The notes under the pieces: generated by a model | Seen by the model: only the letters and a program-made list of their open reading frames with translations | Told to the model about the DNA's origin: nothing | The model's database searches: none | Assembly: GCA_948567375.1 (NCBI GenBank) | Contig: OX419756.1 | Span: 43,192,552 to 43,256,551, forward strand | DNA from: Lunularia cruciata | Lineage: Eukaryota; Streptophyta; Marchantiopsida; Lunulariales; Lunulariaceae | Direction of reading: 5' to 3' | Length of the DNA stretch: 64,000 nt | In this document: positions 50,930-62,203 of the stretch, one piece after another | Position numbering within the stretch: the first letter of the stretch is position 1 | Layout: each line of letters starts with the position of its first letter | Program-made: the position numbers and the translations under genes

Positions 50930-51490
50930 TATAAAATGTCAAAAGATGCCTTCTTGGAATTGTTTCAATTGCTTGAAGAGGACTTGCATCCCTTGTCACA
51001 TTGTGGATGATCAATCAATCTGATTGTGAAGTTGCTGATCACAATTTGCCTATTCAACTTAGGCTCATTTCAAATTATCATTGGCGGTAAGCTATTCACA
51101 AGGGATCAATTGACTATTTCAAGAATATTTGCTGACATAGTGTATGTTATTGCTAAACTAAAGCCCTTTTTCATCAAGTTTAGTAGTAACCTATGGATCT
51201 TTGCAAGTGATATGAAAATTTTGTTGCTATAAAGAGATTTCCAAGAGTCATTGGCATAGTTGATGGAACACTGATTAATGGATTGTTTGTTGGCATTCAA
51301 AATCTTGAGCAATCCTATAGGCAAAAAAAATGTATGACAGTATATAATGCCAAAATATGATTCCTTAGCATCATGTCTTGTTGGCCCAAAAGCACACACA
51401 ATACCCACATTTTCAATAAAATTTTACTTTGTGCCAAGCTTGAAATGGAGAACATCAAAGGATGGCTATTGGGTCATGTTGGCTAAAAAA
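50930..51490 (+). pseudogene. PIF/Harbinger transposase fragment (HARBI1-like)
   Basis: Broken frame with the HARBI1 landmarks in order: L-L-I-T-x-C-L-F-N-L-G-S-F-Q-I-I-I-G-G, then DQLTISRIFADIVYVIAKLK, F-I-K-F, and after a frame change RFPRVIGIVDGTLING, which carries the first catalytic Asp of the DDE triad (about 51,237-51,285). The S-Y-R-Q-K-K and V-Y-N-A-K-I text that follows corresponds to the usual Y-x-N-R-K-G-x-x-S-I-N. The rest is lost. Confidence 0.7.
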
Positions 51491-51639
51491 TCAAGAAGTG
51501 CATGATCTATCTCTAGTTGATATTCTTCATCACAAGCAAAAGTAGAGCAAATTCCATTTCCCAAATTTTTTTAGTAGGTCCAACTTAAGCTGAATCTTTT
51601 CCATTAATTTCTTATGTTCCTTCTTGTGGAAATTGTGTG

Positions 51640-52095
51640 CAAAATCAATATGCTCCTTCTTGATTCACTTCACAAAGAGAGTTTTTGCTTGCAATTTGAC
51701 ATATTGAGATGCACTTAACACTCCTCAGGATGGTGGTGGTCCATATCATCATCAATGATATTGGCAAATGGCTTTGCATCATCTTAATGTCCATAACCTC
51801 TTGGTTGAGAGCAGATTCTACAGGTGATGGTGGTCTCATATGTTTCTTCATTCACACCTTGATTTAGCAATATTCACTTGTGAGTGTTGTCTCAAATTCT
51901 TCCATTTTGCTTACACTTGCTGCACTATCTTGCTTGTGACATTAGGCTCCAAATTGATCTTGGTAGTGATCTTTTTCCATTGCTAGATTTGTCCGCTTGT
52001 GGTACCTTCTTTGAATCTTGCTCAAGAACAAATGGTTTATGCTTGCAAACTAATTTGATGAGCTATTCATCCCTCAATCACAATCCATTTTGCAT
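51640..52095 (-). pseudogene. Possible accessory ORF remnant (Harbinger partner), weak
   Basis: The minus strand has several short frames (for example 51,851-51,645) rich in Lys/Glu/Gln, convergent with the transposase fragment, as expected for the second ORF of a PIF/Harbinger element. I see no definite Myb/SANT tryptophans, so this rests mainly on position. Confidence 0.25.
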
Positions 52096-52099
52096 TTAA

Positions 52100-54460
52100 T
52101 TTGGTAGGTTTTGCAAACAACTTGTTTACAATTGGGATTCCATAGGACATTTTAATCCAAAAAGTATTTGCGGTTTGGTGAAAACAATGTATTGAGTCAC
52201 GTGAAACCAATTCTTTGCATGCAAAAAAAGGAAATAATATTAGTGTTGTGCTATTTTGTTCAATTTTTCTCTTTGCATTTGCCTATGAGTTGAACCACTC
52301 AAACATAATTCAAAGCGTGTTGGCTGAACCAAGCTCTACATTCTACACTTGCTGTTAAACTAGTTTAAAAGCTACTTATAAGATCCCAAATTCCTTTATA
52401 TTATAAAAAGCTTAGATACTAAACTTAAATGAATACTAATCTTTTTAGATTTTATAATATCAGGTTTAAATTTAGTGTAAAGATGAAGTAATTGCCTAAA
52501 ATTCCAAGTTATGCTTGTAATGGCCAAGATTTTAATAGTATGGTTTAATTATTAAATTATTATTTATCTATTATACAAGTATTGATTGAAGATTTAATCT
52601 TTCAAAACTTAACTACTATTTAAATGAATAACATTTCAAATAATCTAAATTTCATTAAAATCATAGTCTCAATGGAGTAATTAGTTAGCTATTCCTCTAC
52701 TTCTTATTTTCTTGTATATTTCAAAATGAAAGTATTGTAATTTTACTCATAAAAATAAAGCTTTTATATAGTACTAGATGTCCTTCAAAAGGAATGATCT
52801 AAATAATGATGATATCATTATCAATATAGTCACCTTAGTATTGGTATTATGCTTAGAAGTAAAAACTAAACATAATATTATAGTGATCATACTCAAAATC
52901 ATATAAAGTAAAATTTTTAAATTAATAAATTTATACTTACTTAGTCCATATTATGTAACATATTATTATAAACCCATTAAAATAACCGAATTAGAATATA
53001 ATCACTACAAACTCATCCAAAAATAAAAAATAATGTTTGTCATAGCATTAGAATAAACTAAAATAAGTAGAATTATAATTAAAAAAATTAAATGTATCAA
53101 GCAACCTTGCTTTAAGCATATTTTAATGGAGTATTAAATAGCTAATTACAACCATTGAAAATTAGTAGATTTGTTGAAGAAAAAGTAATATCAATTGAGC
53201 CATTGAAGAAAATTTACACTATACTTGATTAGTTAAGTATCATATTTAAATATATTTACATGAAATATTTGTAGATACTAAGAAAAAAAATATTACCTCT
53301 ATTAATTATCAAAATCTGCTCCCCTCTAATTAAATCTGGCTCTAACTAGCTTTGCTTATCCTTACAAGGCTTGCTAAAGCTCCTTTAATCTTCGTTAGTC
53401 TTGTTGATTTTATAAAATCTAAGATTAATAAAACCATTGACCTAAATTCAGAAAAGACCAGTGAATCTGACTAATATTATTGGTTATAATTATTTCTAGC
53501 GGTAAGATGTCTAACTTCCATTATACTTTCAAAGTTTTACTGTAATCTAAGAAAATAATTTACGAAGAAAACTCATGGGTTAAAGACAAAGGGTTTCCAA
53601 TTATCTATTAGATAATTCTGTAACAAAAGTATAAAACCTGTGATGAATAACTTCATACAAAGAATGAATGAATAAATTCATTCTTGCAAAGTCGTTTGCT
53701 TCAGTATGGATCACGCAATGAAACTAACGAACAAATATATTGATGGGTCAATTCAGGAGGAGGTTGTACATCATTGTTTTCGATATCTATTTTGGAATTC
53801 TTCAAATTAACCCTTAATCTTTTATGATTAGAGTCTAAAATCGGAAATTCCAATCCAATACAGAATTATAGTGGTGAATAAAGTTCCGGGGATGCCACTT
53901 CGTCTTAAGGTTAGGACCATCGTTTGCAGGAAACTAACTATCATTATAAAACTTCATTATAAAACTTCAACATATAAAACTGTACATTCAGGTTACAAAG
54001 AAAGATGTCAGCATTATGCACCTCTTGTTCAAAAGAAACCAAGAGAAAAATCGAAATTCAGGTACATAGAAACATGCCTGTATTACGTAACTCTTGTTAA
54101 ACGAATTGCCTTCTTTGATATTTAGAAAAATAGGTAGAGATATAAAAAATTGACATCATTTCAAAATTAAGAAAAAAATGTAGCTTTTTTGGAACCCATG
54201 TTGTAAAATTTGTATAATCCATAGGAATTATACATACTTCCTTCAAGTACTTAATAATTCGTTCTCACCTTTTTGAACCAAAATCTGTTACTCTATTCTT
54301 CATTAAGTCTCGTTCTCCATTTATATTTAGCAGGACACTTGACGTGAATCTTTTGTACCAAATACCACCTTAGTTTAAGAAGAACATGGTCGCTTTGAAC
54401 CTGCGTGGTGCACATTTACGTAATCCAGGACTTCACTAGGGGGTTTCAGAAATAGTTTTA
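52100..54460. other. AT-rich DNA, no feature seen
   Basis: Very AT-rich up to about 53,600, with no open frame above background and no recognisable element. The 53,700-54,450 part is less AT-rich and contains one 84-codon plus-strand frame (53,871-54,125) with two similar about 20-codon stretches (K-E-R-C-Q-H-Y-A-P-L-V and I-E-T-C-L-Y-Y-V-T-L-V). It resembles no known protein. Confidence 0.5.
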
Positions 54461-54704
54461 CTAAGTTTCTAAACTTTTCTTATAGATTGTTACGCAGCGT
54501 TGACTTTTTGGGTACGGTGTGTGACCGGGAGGTAGAAATGGTAATGTTACGGAGTTGGTGCCAAGTTCTTTATTATTAGCACACTCTGTATGAGGTGGTT
54601 CGTAGAAAGTAAGGGAGAAGGAATTTTCCGTTATCACTCCATAGTGCATTGATTGCACATTAGGGTTAATTAAGTTTTCGTTTAGGGTTAGAGTGAAAGT
54701 GACG

Positions 54705-54956
54705 GCCACCAAAAGAAGCATAGGGGGCATTCGGGGAAGTTTGAGAACACCCATGGAAAGGAAATGACGAGCGGCAACTGGGACAAATTTTTTTACTATT
54801 GGAGGGAGCATGAGTGGAAAGATTTGAGTGGCCACCAAAAGGAGCATAGAGGGCATCCGGGGAAGTTCGAGAACACCTATGGAAAGGAAATGATGAGCAT
54901 CAACTGGGACAAATTTTTTTACTATTGGAGGGAGCATGAGTAGAAAGATTTGAGTG
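54705..54956. repeat. Two tandem 126-base repeats
   Basis: Copies 54,705-54,830 and 54,831-54,956 differ at only a handful of bases. The period is exactly 42 codons, so a minus-strand frame (55,090-54,461) stays open through both and encodes a repeated M-L-P-P-I-V-K-K-F-V-P-V block. I do not claim that frame as a gene. Confidence 0.85.
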
Positions 54957-55019
54957 GAAGCCGAAAATTGACCATTGATGAAGAATAGAGAGACAATAGC
55001 AGATATGGAGTGGTAAGAT

Positions 55020-55335
55020 TTGAGGTTGATGTCCGTTTGCTGAAATATATTGATTGTTTTGTGCACACCAAGAGATGTCCGTTTTCTCAAATATCACAGA
55101 TTGTATTTTTTAAGCATTGATGGTTTTTTTTGCACCAAGAGATGTCAGTTTTCTCAAATATCACTGATTGTATTTGTTGCGCATTGAAATGTATGTTTGC
55201 TCAAATATCACAGATTGTATTTTTTGCGCACAGAAATGTCAGTTTGCTCAAATATCACATATGGTTTATTTTGCGCACAAAGATGCTTATTTGCTGAAAT
55301 ATCATAGATTGTGTTTTTTGCGCATAGAATTTCAC
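55020..55335. repeat. About 45-base tandem repeat, six to seven copies
   Basis: The unit 'gatgtcagtttgctcaaatatcacagattgtattttttgcgcac' recurs with substitutions up to 90 bases before the Harbinger transposase start. It may be the subterminal region of that transposon. Confidence 0.8.
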
Positions 55336-55423
55336 AAGGAGATAGAGATGCTCCTTTGCGGAGAAGAGAGATCTCCTTCATGGATAAAGAGTTTTCAGTG
55401 GTGATTAAAAATAGAGTTTTGTC

Positions 55424-56679
55424 ATGCCGAGAGGAAGCACTCGTTTAGAACTAACCAGAAATATTAGAAAATGTATCAAATGGATGATTCGGTTAGATTT
55501 GGAGTTATCGTTACCAAGATTAGAAGATGAAGATGAGGAATTAAGAGGAGATTTAGATATGCTAGAATGTTTTATTAGTGGATGGGAGTATGCACATACT
55601 CATTGTTACTTGGAACCCCGTGTTACTTACCCTTGTAGTAGAGAGTTTGTGAAGGATTATTTTAGAAATCTAGATACTAAGGCCTTTCTCCAGCTTACTA
55701 GAATGGATGGGGATTCTTTTTCAATATTAGTTGATTTGATTAAGACTCACCCCATTTTTTAGAAAAGGTACCAAAGAGAGCAAACCCCCTTGTGGATCCA
55801 AGTTGCCCTAGCTTTAGATAGATTTGGGCATCACGGCAATGGAGCTTGTGTTGCGCGGGGTTTAAATATTTGGGGCATTAGTGCTGGTTCAACAATTGCT
55901 TTTACTGATAGAGTTATGATAGCCATATTAGATGTGATCAGGAGTCAAGTTGCTTGGCCCGACCTCGAGGAGAGGAAAAGGATATCCACTATTTTTGCAC
56001 TGAAAGGTTTTCCCAGTTGTGTTGGTTTGGTAGATGGCATGTTGTTTCCTCTTGCAGCCCGACCAACTGTGGACGGTGAAATATATTTCAGCCGCAAGGG
56101 TTCATATTCTATAAACGGCTAAGTGATTTGTGATGATAAAAGGCGAGTTATACATTTCTCCGGATGTATGGTTTATATTATTTGTTATTTTGTTATGTAT
56201 TTTTGCAATGCATTAGTTATCCTGATTGAGAAGTTTACTAAAAGTATGCCCTTTTTTGTTTTGCAGGAATGCCAAGGTCATGTCATGATATGACTTGTTT
56301 GAAAAAATCATCACTATGGAATGATTTGAACCGAAGAGGGAGGTGTCACACTTTTGAGGCAAAGGAGTACCTTTTAGGTGATTTGGGTTAGGTACCCATG
56401 CATCACCTTGTACCCGCTTTCAAGCAGGCCCGCTCTGAAGACAAGCAGGAGTTCAATAAATATTTAGCAAAGGCAAGAGTGATAAATGAGCATTGTATAG
56501 GAGTATTGAAAGCTAGATGGCATTCTCTTCGTGAGCTAAGAGTGCAACTGAAAGACAATAGTAGAAATGCTTATTTGTTAAAGTGGGTATTGGTGTGTAT
56601 TATTTTACATAATTTTTTAATCAATAGGCCTAACCTTTGGTTAGAGGCCGATGGCGGATTTAAGAGGAGACTCAAATAG
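55424..56679 (+). pseudogene. PIF/Harbinger transposase pseudogene (DDE_Tnp_4 type), spliced
   Basis: A long transposase is readable in one frame up to about 56,166. It resumes after a GT-AG intron (about 56,172-56,265, acceptor TTTTGCAG) with a matching frame. Landmarks are GFPSCVGLVDGMLFPLA (first catalytic Asp), I-Y-F-S-R-K-G-S-Y-S-I-N, S-C-H-D, E-Y-L-L-G-D (second Asp), LVPAFKQ, and INEHCIGVLKARW (catalytic Glu), ending I-I-L-H-N-F-L. Three in-frame stops (near 55,760, 56,120 and 56,390) break it. The first two are explained by single C-to-T changes of Gln codons. Without them it would be about 385 residues, the normal size. Not mobile by itself. Confidence 0.85.
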
Positions 56680-57064
56680 ATTCAGAAATTTCATTTCAGG
56701 GCATAGAACTTGGTAGAGAAGAAAGTAGATCAAGGATGATGGAACATTGCCTTGATTATAACAATGATGATCTACTCGATTGATTTTATTGAGATTCCAT
56801 ATAATAAAATATATATTCTGAGTATTCATCTCATTTCTCATAGTCACGCAACTTAGACCATGAGTGTTTCTGGATGTAATATTATGATAAGAACATCATG
56901 TGGATGCAAACATAATAATATGAATCTTGATCTATACATTTTTAAGTCCTCTTTGATGCAATTACATCTAAAAAATGAGCAGAGCTCTTGTACCAGTTGG
57001 GTGCAAACTTAAAAATCAATTTAGAGTGGCACTCTCGAACCATTCCTCAGAAGCTTAAATAATT

Positions 57065-57180
57065 AATTGAGAATGGCGCTCGTTGATGCTGGCGGACTCT
57101 TGTGGACGCTCGTAGACGCTGGCGGACACTTGTAGACGCTTGTAGACACTGGTGGACGCTCGGAACTATCCACAAATAAC
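57065..57180. repeat. GC-rich 'GRCGCT' word array, left side
   Basis: Read on the minus strand it consists of spaced words AGCGTC, AGCGCC, GAGCGTCC separated by 4-8 bases. The ten bases 57,111-57,120 are the exact reverse complement of 61,491-61,500 in the right-side array. Confidence 0.65.
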
Positions 57181-57450
57181 ATGCACTAGCTGCTGGTGGT
57201 AGGCGCTGCGACGCTTGGCTGTGCTGGTTGGCGACGTGGAGTGCCGTAGTTGCCGCTCTGGATTTGGGTTTTTGGGTGTGAAAAATGCATTTTTGCATGT
57301 TGAGGATTGAGTATTTTCCTGTCAGCCTTGATTATATAAACGTGTGTTCATTTCCTTTCCTGTCATTGGCAAGCTCTTTTCTAGAGTGTGTGGGGTGTTT
57401 GGATCATAAAATCCCGAGTAATTTATACAAGAGGCTAGAGGATCATTTTG

Positions 57451-57640
57451 CGAGGCAGAGGGTGCTGGCCATTCAAATTTTGCGAGGTAGAGGGTGCTGG
57501 CCATTCCAATTTTGTGAGGTAGAGGGTGCTGGCCATTCCAATTTTGTGAGGTAGAGGGTGCTGGCCATTCAAGGATCATTTTGCGAGGCAGAGGGTGCTG
57601 AAAGCCATTCAAAAGTCATTTTGTGAGGAACAGTGTGTGT
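57451..57640. repeat. About 32-base minisatellite, five copies
   Basis: The unit 'ttttgcgaggYagagggtgctggccattcAaa' is repeated head to tail. The last copies carry insertions ('aggatca', 'aaagcc'). Confidence 0.9.
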
Positions 57641-58084
57641 GCAAGTGAGACCTTTTGAGACTAGGGAGACATTTAGAGAGTCATTTCGAGAGGAAAGGTC
57701 CTGGCTGGCTGGCTTGAAGCACAACACTCAACATTGAGATGAGTTTTAGAGAGTGAAGAGCTCATTCTTTTTTACCATGGCAGAAATCTGGGGATACAAG
57801 AAGATAATTGATGGGCCCGACATGAGAAATACTCAAGGAGATTGGCTCATTGCATTCCATACCATTCAACACCCAACCAATTCCATCAAGTGGTGCTGGC
57901 TGGACAAACATCAAGTTCAAACTGCTATTTCCGGAATTTGAGAGGTCGATCTCGATGTAATGGGGCTTAAAATAACTCTTGGACTTCACTATCCAAGGCC
58001 AGAGGTACTTTCCAAACATTTCTCATTTTTTTCTTGACATTCAATCTTGATTTGTGAAGTCTATTTCTCTAAATTGCATTCTGA

Positions 58085-58690
58085 TCATCAGTGCCACCCA
58101 GCTTGTCCCGCAGCGCCTCCCTGCGGCATCCAGCGCCACACAATGCCATCCCAAACCCTAAACCCCTGCGCATGAACGCCTTCTCTGCGTGCCTACCAGC
58201 GCCCCTCCGCGGCTCCCAGTGACCCCGAGTGGCCCCCAGCGTCCCCATGGGGCTGCACAGACCCGCTTGACCTGAACCCTTGTCTTGGGGTGCCTACCAG
58301 CGTTGTTGTGCGTTGCCGAGCGGCATCGGCGTTTCCTTTAAAGGGCGCGCACGCGAGCGTCTTTGCGCGGCCTCGGGCGGCAACCAGCGTCCCTGTGCGA
58401 GCGTCTTTGGGCGGCCCCAAACGTCCCCGCGCGGACCTTGCGCAGTCCCGCGGCACCATCCAACGGACTTGCGCCTACAAGCAACATCCGCAGGCGGCAC
58501 CCCGCGGCCTTGAGCGCCCTCCTGGTGCTTGAAGGCGCCACCAGGGGTCGGGAGCGGCACCCAGTGTCACCCGAGTGCGGCTCTGAGTGCCCACTGGCGG
58601 CTCTCGGGTTTATCCAGGACTGTGTGCGAGCGTCATCCAGTGCCTCCGAGCGGCACCCAACGTCATCCCTGAGTCTAAGTCCTTTTGAGA
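58085..58690. repeat. GC-rich word array, central block
   Basis: About 600 bases dense in AGCGYC/CAGCGYC words at irregular 10-20 base spacing. It is far GC-richer than its surroundings. Overlapping frames are open on both strands here (for example 58,363-58,704 +), which is the expected by-product of GC-rich repeats and not evidence of genes. Confidence 0.7.
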
Positions 58691-58720
58691 TAAGTTTGAG
58701 CTAAATTTTTTTGGTGGGTT

Positions 58721-59352
58721 GTGCAGGTCATTCCATGTACAGAGTTTGTGAGTTCATGGGACAAGGTATCTTGCACAGGTTTAGTAAGAGGTAGGCAGTT
58801 TCAATTGACTGCAGATATAGTTAGAGATGCACTTGCCATGCCCAGGGGGAGAACACCAAGACGGAGGACAATTCCTTACACAACTGTCTCAGACTGGTTT
58901 CCACAAAGTGATAGGGTTGCAAAAAGATATCTTGCAAGGCAATGTGTATATCCTATTAGGCCCAAGATTGTACATGGGCATTTGGTACTCAACACCAAGA
59001 CCAAGTTGAGGAGATTTGGTGTGGAAGATTATGATTGGGGAGAGTTGGCTTTTAGAGCTATCATTGCGGAGGTGGGGAGTTTGCAAACCCAAGTGATGAG
59101 TCCTAAGGAGCGTGGGTTTAGAGTCACCTTCCTTGGACAGGTACTCACTCATCTCTTTGTGGAGAGAGGTTTCATTCCAGAGGAGGACGTCATGTACCTG
59201 AGTGATAGAGAGGAAGAGATTATACACGAGGGAGAGCATGGTGATGACCATGAGGATGCAGATAGCTCAGATGACGACGAGACTACTGATGATGGGGAGG
59301 ATGAGGTAGAGGATGAGGATGGTGAGTGATTGAGTTTTAGGTTTGAGTTTTG

Positions 59353-59401
<49 letters not shown>

Positions 59402-61201
59402 CATATCTTTTTATGTTGGAAAACATACAAAGTTCTTTTGTATATACCATTACCAGATTTTATAAATGAGTTCATTTAAGAAGCTTGAATTAAAGAACTT
59501 GTGAACTTGTGTATTTGTATATTCAAGTATGAATCTATATTTGATGGATAACTAAATGTACCATTTGTGAACAGGTGTTCAACAAATTTGTGTTGAGACA
59601 CAACCCTTACACTTTGTTGAGATAGCTTCTTTTCACTCTTCTTCCCCTTCACCCCTTCCTCCATTTGTGGAGGGAGTTGGTGACTCCATGCATTTCAGAG
59701 TACCTTCACCTCCTTCCTGTTCGGTTGACATCACTCACATTTTAGATGATTGTGTATGAGTGGCTGAGTGTAGAGAGAGAAATCTCCTTGAGCGTGAGAG
59801 TATATTGGAGAGTGTAGAGGAGAGAGAGAGATTAGTGCTTGAGCGCGAGAGTAGATTGGAAAGTGTAGAGGAGAGAGAAAGATTACTACTAGAGCGAGAG
59901 AGACTCCTTTGTGAGCGAGAGGATTTACTTGCTGCAAAGGAGGAGAGGCATCTGACCTTGCTTACTTCTGAGATGGAGAGAGAGAGCAGAGATTAGGTGA
60001 CTTGGACATGGACATACTAGGTGCAGCTGCCATGGCAGAGGGTTACAAGCTCCAGTTACATAATCAGGCACAAGAGTTAGCATATGCTATAGAGAGGTGT
60101 GAGAGTGCACATGTTCAGGTAGAGGAGAGCGAGAGTAGTCTAGTTCAGATGAGAGCTCATGTAGAGGAGAGTGAGATTAGTCTAGCTCATTTGAGGGCTC
60201 GTGTGGCATATCTTGGACCCAGACTACGTACTATTGCTCGCGAGACCCATACTCGTCATGAGATGCAAACCCAGACTGATGGCACCCATGTGTTACCCCA
60301 TAGTGTGGAGACTCAGGGCACTCAAACTGAGTTTAGAGAGAGGATTCATCTATCAGGAGAGTATATTCCACATATCCTCTTCCCCGGCTTCCTACAGAAG
60401 AAGATTATTATTGTGGATGTTACTTGTATGTGTTCATTATGGATTCGCGGTGCTATCGGTTTTAGTGCATGGGAGAGCAGGACGACTACGCATGGTTGGT
60501 TCCCTCACACACAGTTCGGGCCTGTAGGGTGGGTGGCCCGTCCTGGTGTTTGCCATTTCATCCAGTTCTGTTTGCTATACTTTGAGGTTATCTTGTGGAT
60601 AGATCTTACTCCGGATGGAGTGGAGTGGTTGCTACGGAGCATGTGGCAGTGGTCTGAACTCCCTGAGGGAGTTCACACCGGGTCTTGCCTCATGGCGTGT
60701 TTGTGCTCTAGAGATATACAGTGAGATTCAGAGTTTAGAGGACTTAGAGTTAGATCATATGAGCATCTGACTTCATTAGGTTTACCTCTTCGTGATCTTT
60801 TGATCATAGATAGTTATGCACTCTCTTATTATAGGAACCATCCACATGGTGCTATCCACCCTACCCATTTCCGTCCTTATAGGGTACATAGAGCATCATA
60901 CACTTGGTCATTTGACCCTTTGATGAGTGCTTTGGATAGATTTGTCCATGACGATAGGCCTACTATTAGTTGGGCAGAAGAGGAGTGGACATCAGGTAGA
61001 TTGAGTTCTTATAGTTGTGACCCTTATCCTCTTCTTGCTAGTGGTGTCAAGCATCAAGACTTGGATGAGAGCGAGTGGCCGCTATGGTGGTCATTGATTC
61101 CATTTAGGATTCAACATCATGTATATCGTTGTAGACTTGAGGATGCATTAGTAGCAATTAGACACCATAGTGCATCACCCTCTTCTTCTTCACCTCCTTG
61201 A
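58721..61201 (+). pseudogene. Unrecognised multi-exon gene of a probable mobile element, broken
   Basis: Exon A (58,721-59,319; preceded by acceptor TTGTGCAG) encodes a basic region (CTGLVRGRQFQLTADIVRDA, G-R-T-P-R-R-R-T-I) and a long acidic tail of D/E/G. It ends at a good donor (GATG/GTGAGT). The intron holds a (TA)n run. Exon B starts after AACAG at about 59,575 and runs through one TGA at about 59,757 into a strong coiled coil (ERERLVLERESRLESVEERE). A single-base frame change near 59,995 leads into more coiled coil (H-V-Q-V-E-E-S-E-S-S-L, repeated as H-V-E-E-S-E-I-S-L). The last readable part (about 60,725-61,201) is Trp/His-rich. The V-R-G-x-x-x-x-L-T/S start faintly recalls plant 'transposon protein' domains near retroelements. 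No function is assigned. Confidence 0.5.
59356..59398. repeat. (TA)n microsatellite
   Basis: About 21 TA dinucleotides inside the putative intron of the unrecognised gene. Confidence 0.95.
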
Positions 61202-61383
61202 CCTCCATAGTCATATGTTTAGGTTCTATTGGCTTTTCATTTATATACATATTATTTTCATTTCTCCCCATGTATACATTTATGTTTCAGTTTACACTTG
61301 TGAACTTTCATATTCATATTCAACTCATATTATCATACTCATATTCCAAACTCATATTGAACACTCATTGTGATCACACTCCA

Positions 61384-61402
61384 CTAAACCCTAAACCCTA
61401 AA
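61384..61402. repeat. Short telomere-like motif (CCCTAAA)
   Basis: Two full plant-type CCCTAAA units and a flanking partial. A single 'ccctaaac' also occurs at about 61,469. Too short to be a telomere scar with confidence. Confidence 0.6.
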
Positions 61403-61489
61403 TTTTGAATTGTGCCTTTTGTATCCAACTTGTCACCACCTTACAAATATGGGCGCAATTTCCCTTTAAACACTCAACCCTAAACACAT

Positions 61490-61790
61490 CAGCGTCTACG
61501 TGCGCCAACTAGCGCCTTTGAGCGACTACGAGCCAAATTTTTTTATCATAAATCTATTAGCGAGCGCCGACAAGCGGCCGTGGGCGTCAACTAGCGCCTA
61601 CCTTGGGGCCACCCAGCGACCACGAGTGCCTACGGGCACCTATGAGCGCCATGAACCCATTTTCCTAGCGGCTTCAAGTGAACCCTAGTGGCTGCGAGCA
61701 TCAACGGGCGCCTACCTAGGAGCCACCTAGCGGCAACCAGTGACTACGAGCGCCTATGAGCGTCGACGACCACCATAGACAACTTGCTTG
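61490..61790. repeat. GC-rich 'AGCGYC' word array, right side
   Basis: Spaced words AGCGTC, AGCGCC, GCGCCTA and GAGCGCC. It starts with AGCGTCTACG, the inverse of 57,111-57,120. Together with the left array it brackets the unrecognised gene. Confidence 0.65.
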
Positions 61791-62203
61791 CCTTTATTTT
61801 TTTTTCCATGTTCCATTGAGTGTCGCAAGCGGTGACTAGCTGCAGGAGAGATTTTTTGGGCGGCTATGAGGGTCAACTTATGGCATCTTGCGCTTATTGT
61901 GCAAAAAAGATATGAAAAAATGGATTGAGTGGTAAAGAAAACATCAAAAACAAAAACTTTTGAGTAACTGAATGGTAACAAGTTGCATCAGGTTTCCATA
62001 GCCAAGTTTCCATAACTCATCTTTATTATAATCATAATAAAGGTTACATGGTGGTATACTATTCACTATTCACTATCAGTAGAGTATGATGGACGTTGAA
62101 CATGAGTGAACACTTTAAAATAGTTACTTATTTCCTCAAGAGTTTTCCCTGCTTGTATGAGACTCATTTTGATTTCATGAGTGCGCTTTGATTCTAAACT
62201 CTT

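Noticed and set aside
54461-55090. 209-codon minus-strand frame
   Set aside because: Its length comes from the frame-preserving 126-base duplication and the sequence resembles no protein; listed as a repeat instead.
58193-58704. Several overlapping long open frames on both strands with Arg/Pro/Ala-rich products
   Set aside because: All lie in the GC-rich word array, where stop codons are scarce on every frame; composition explains them without coding.
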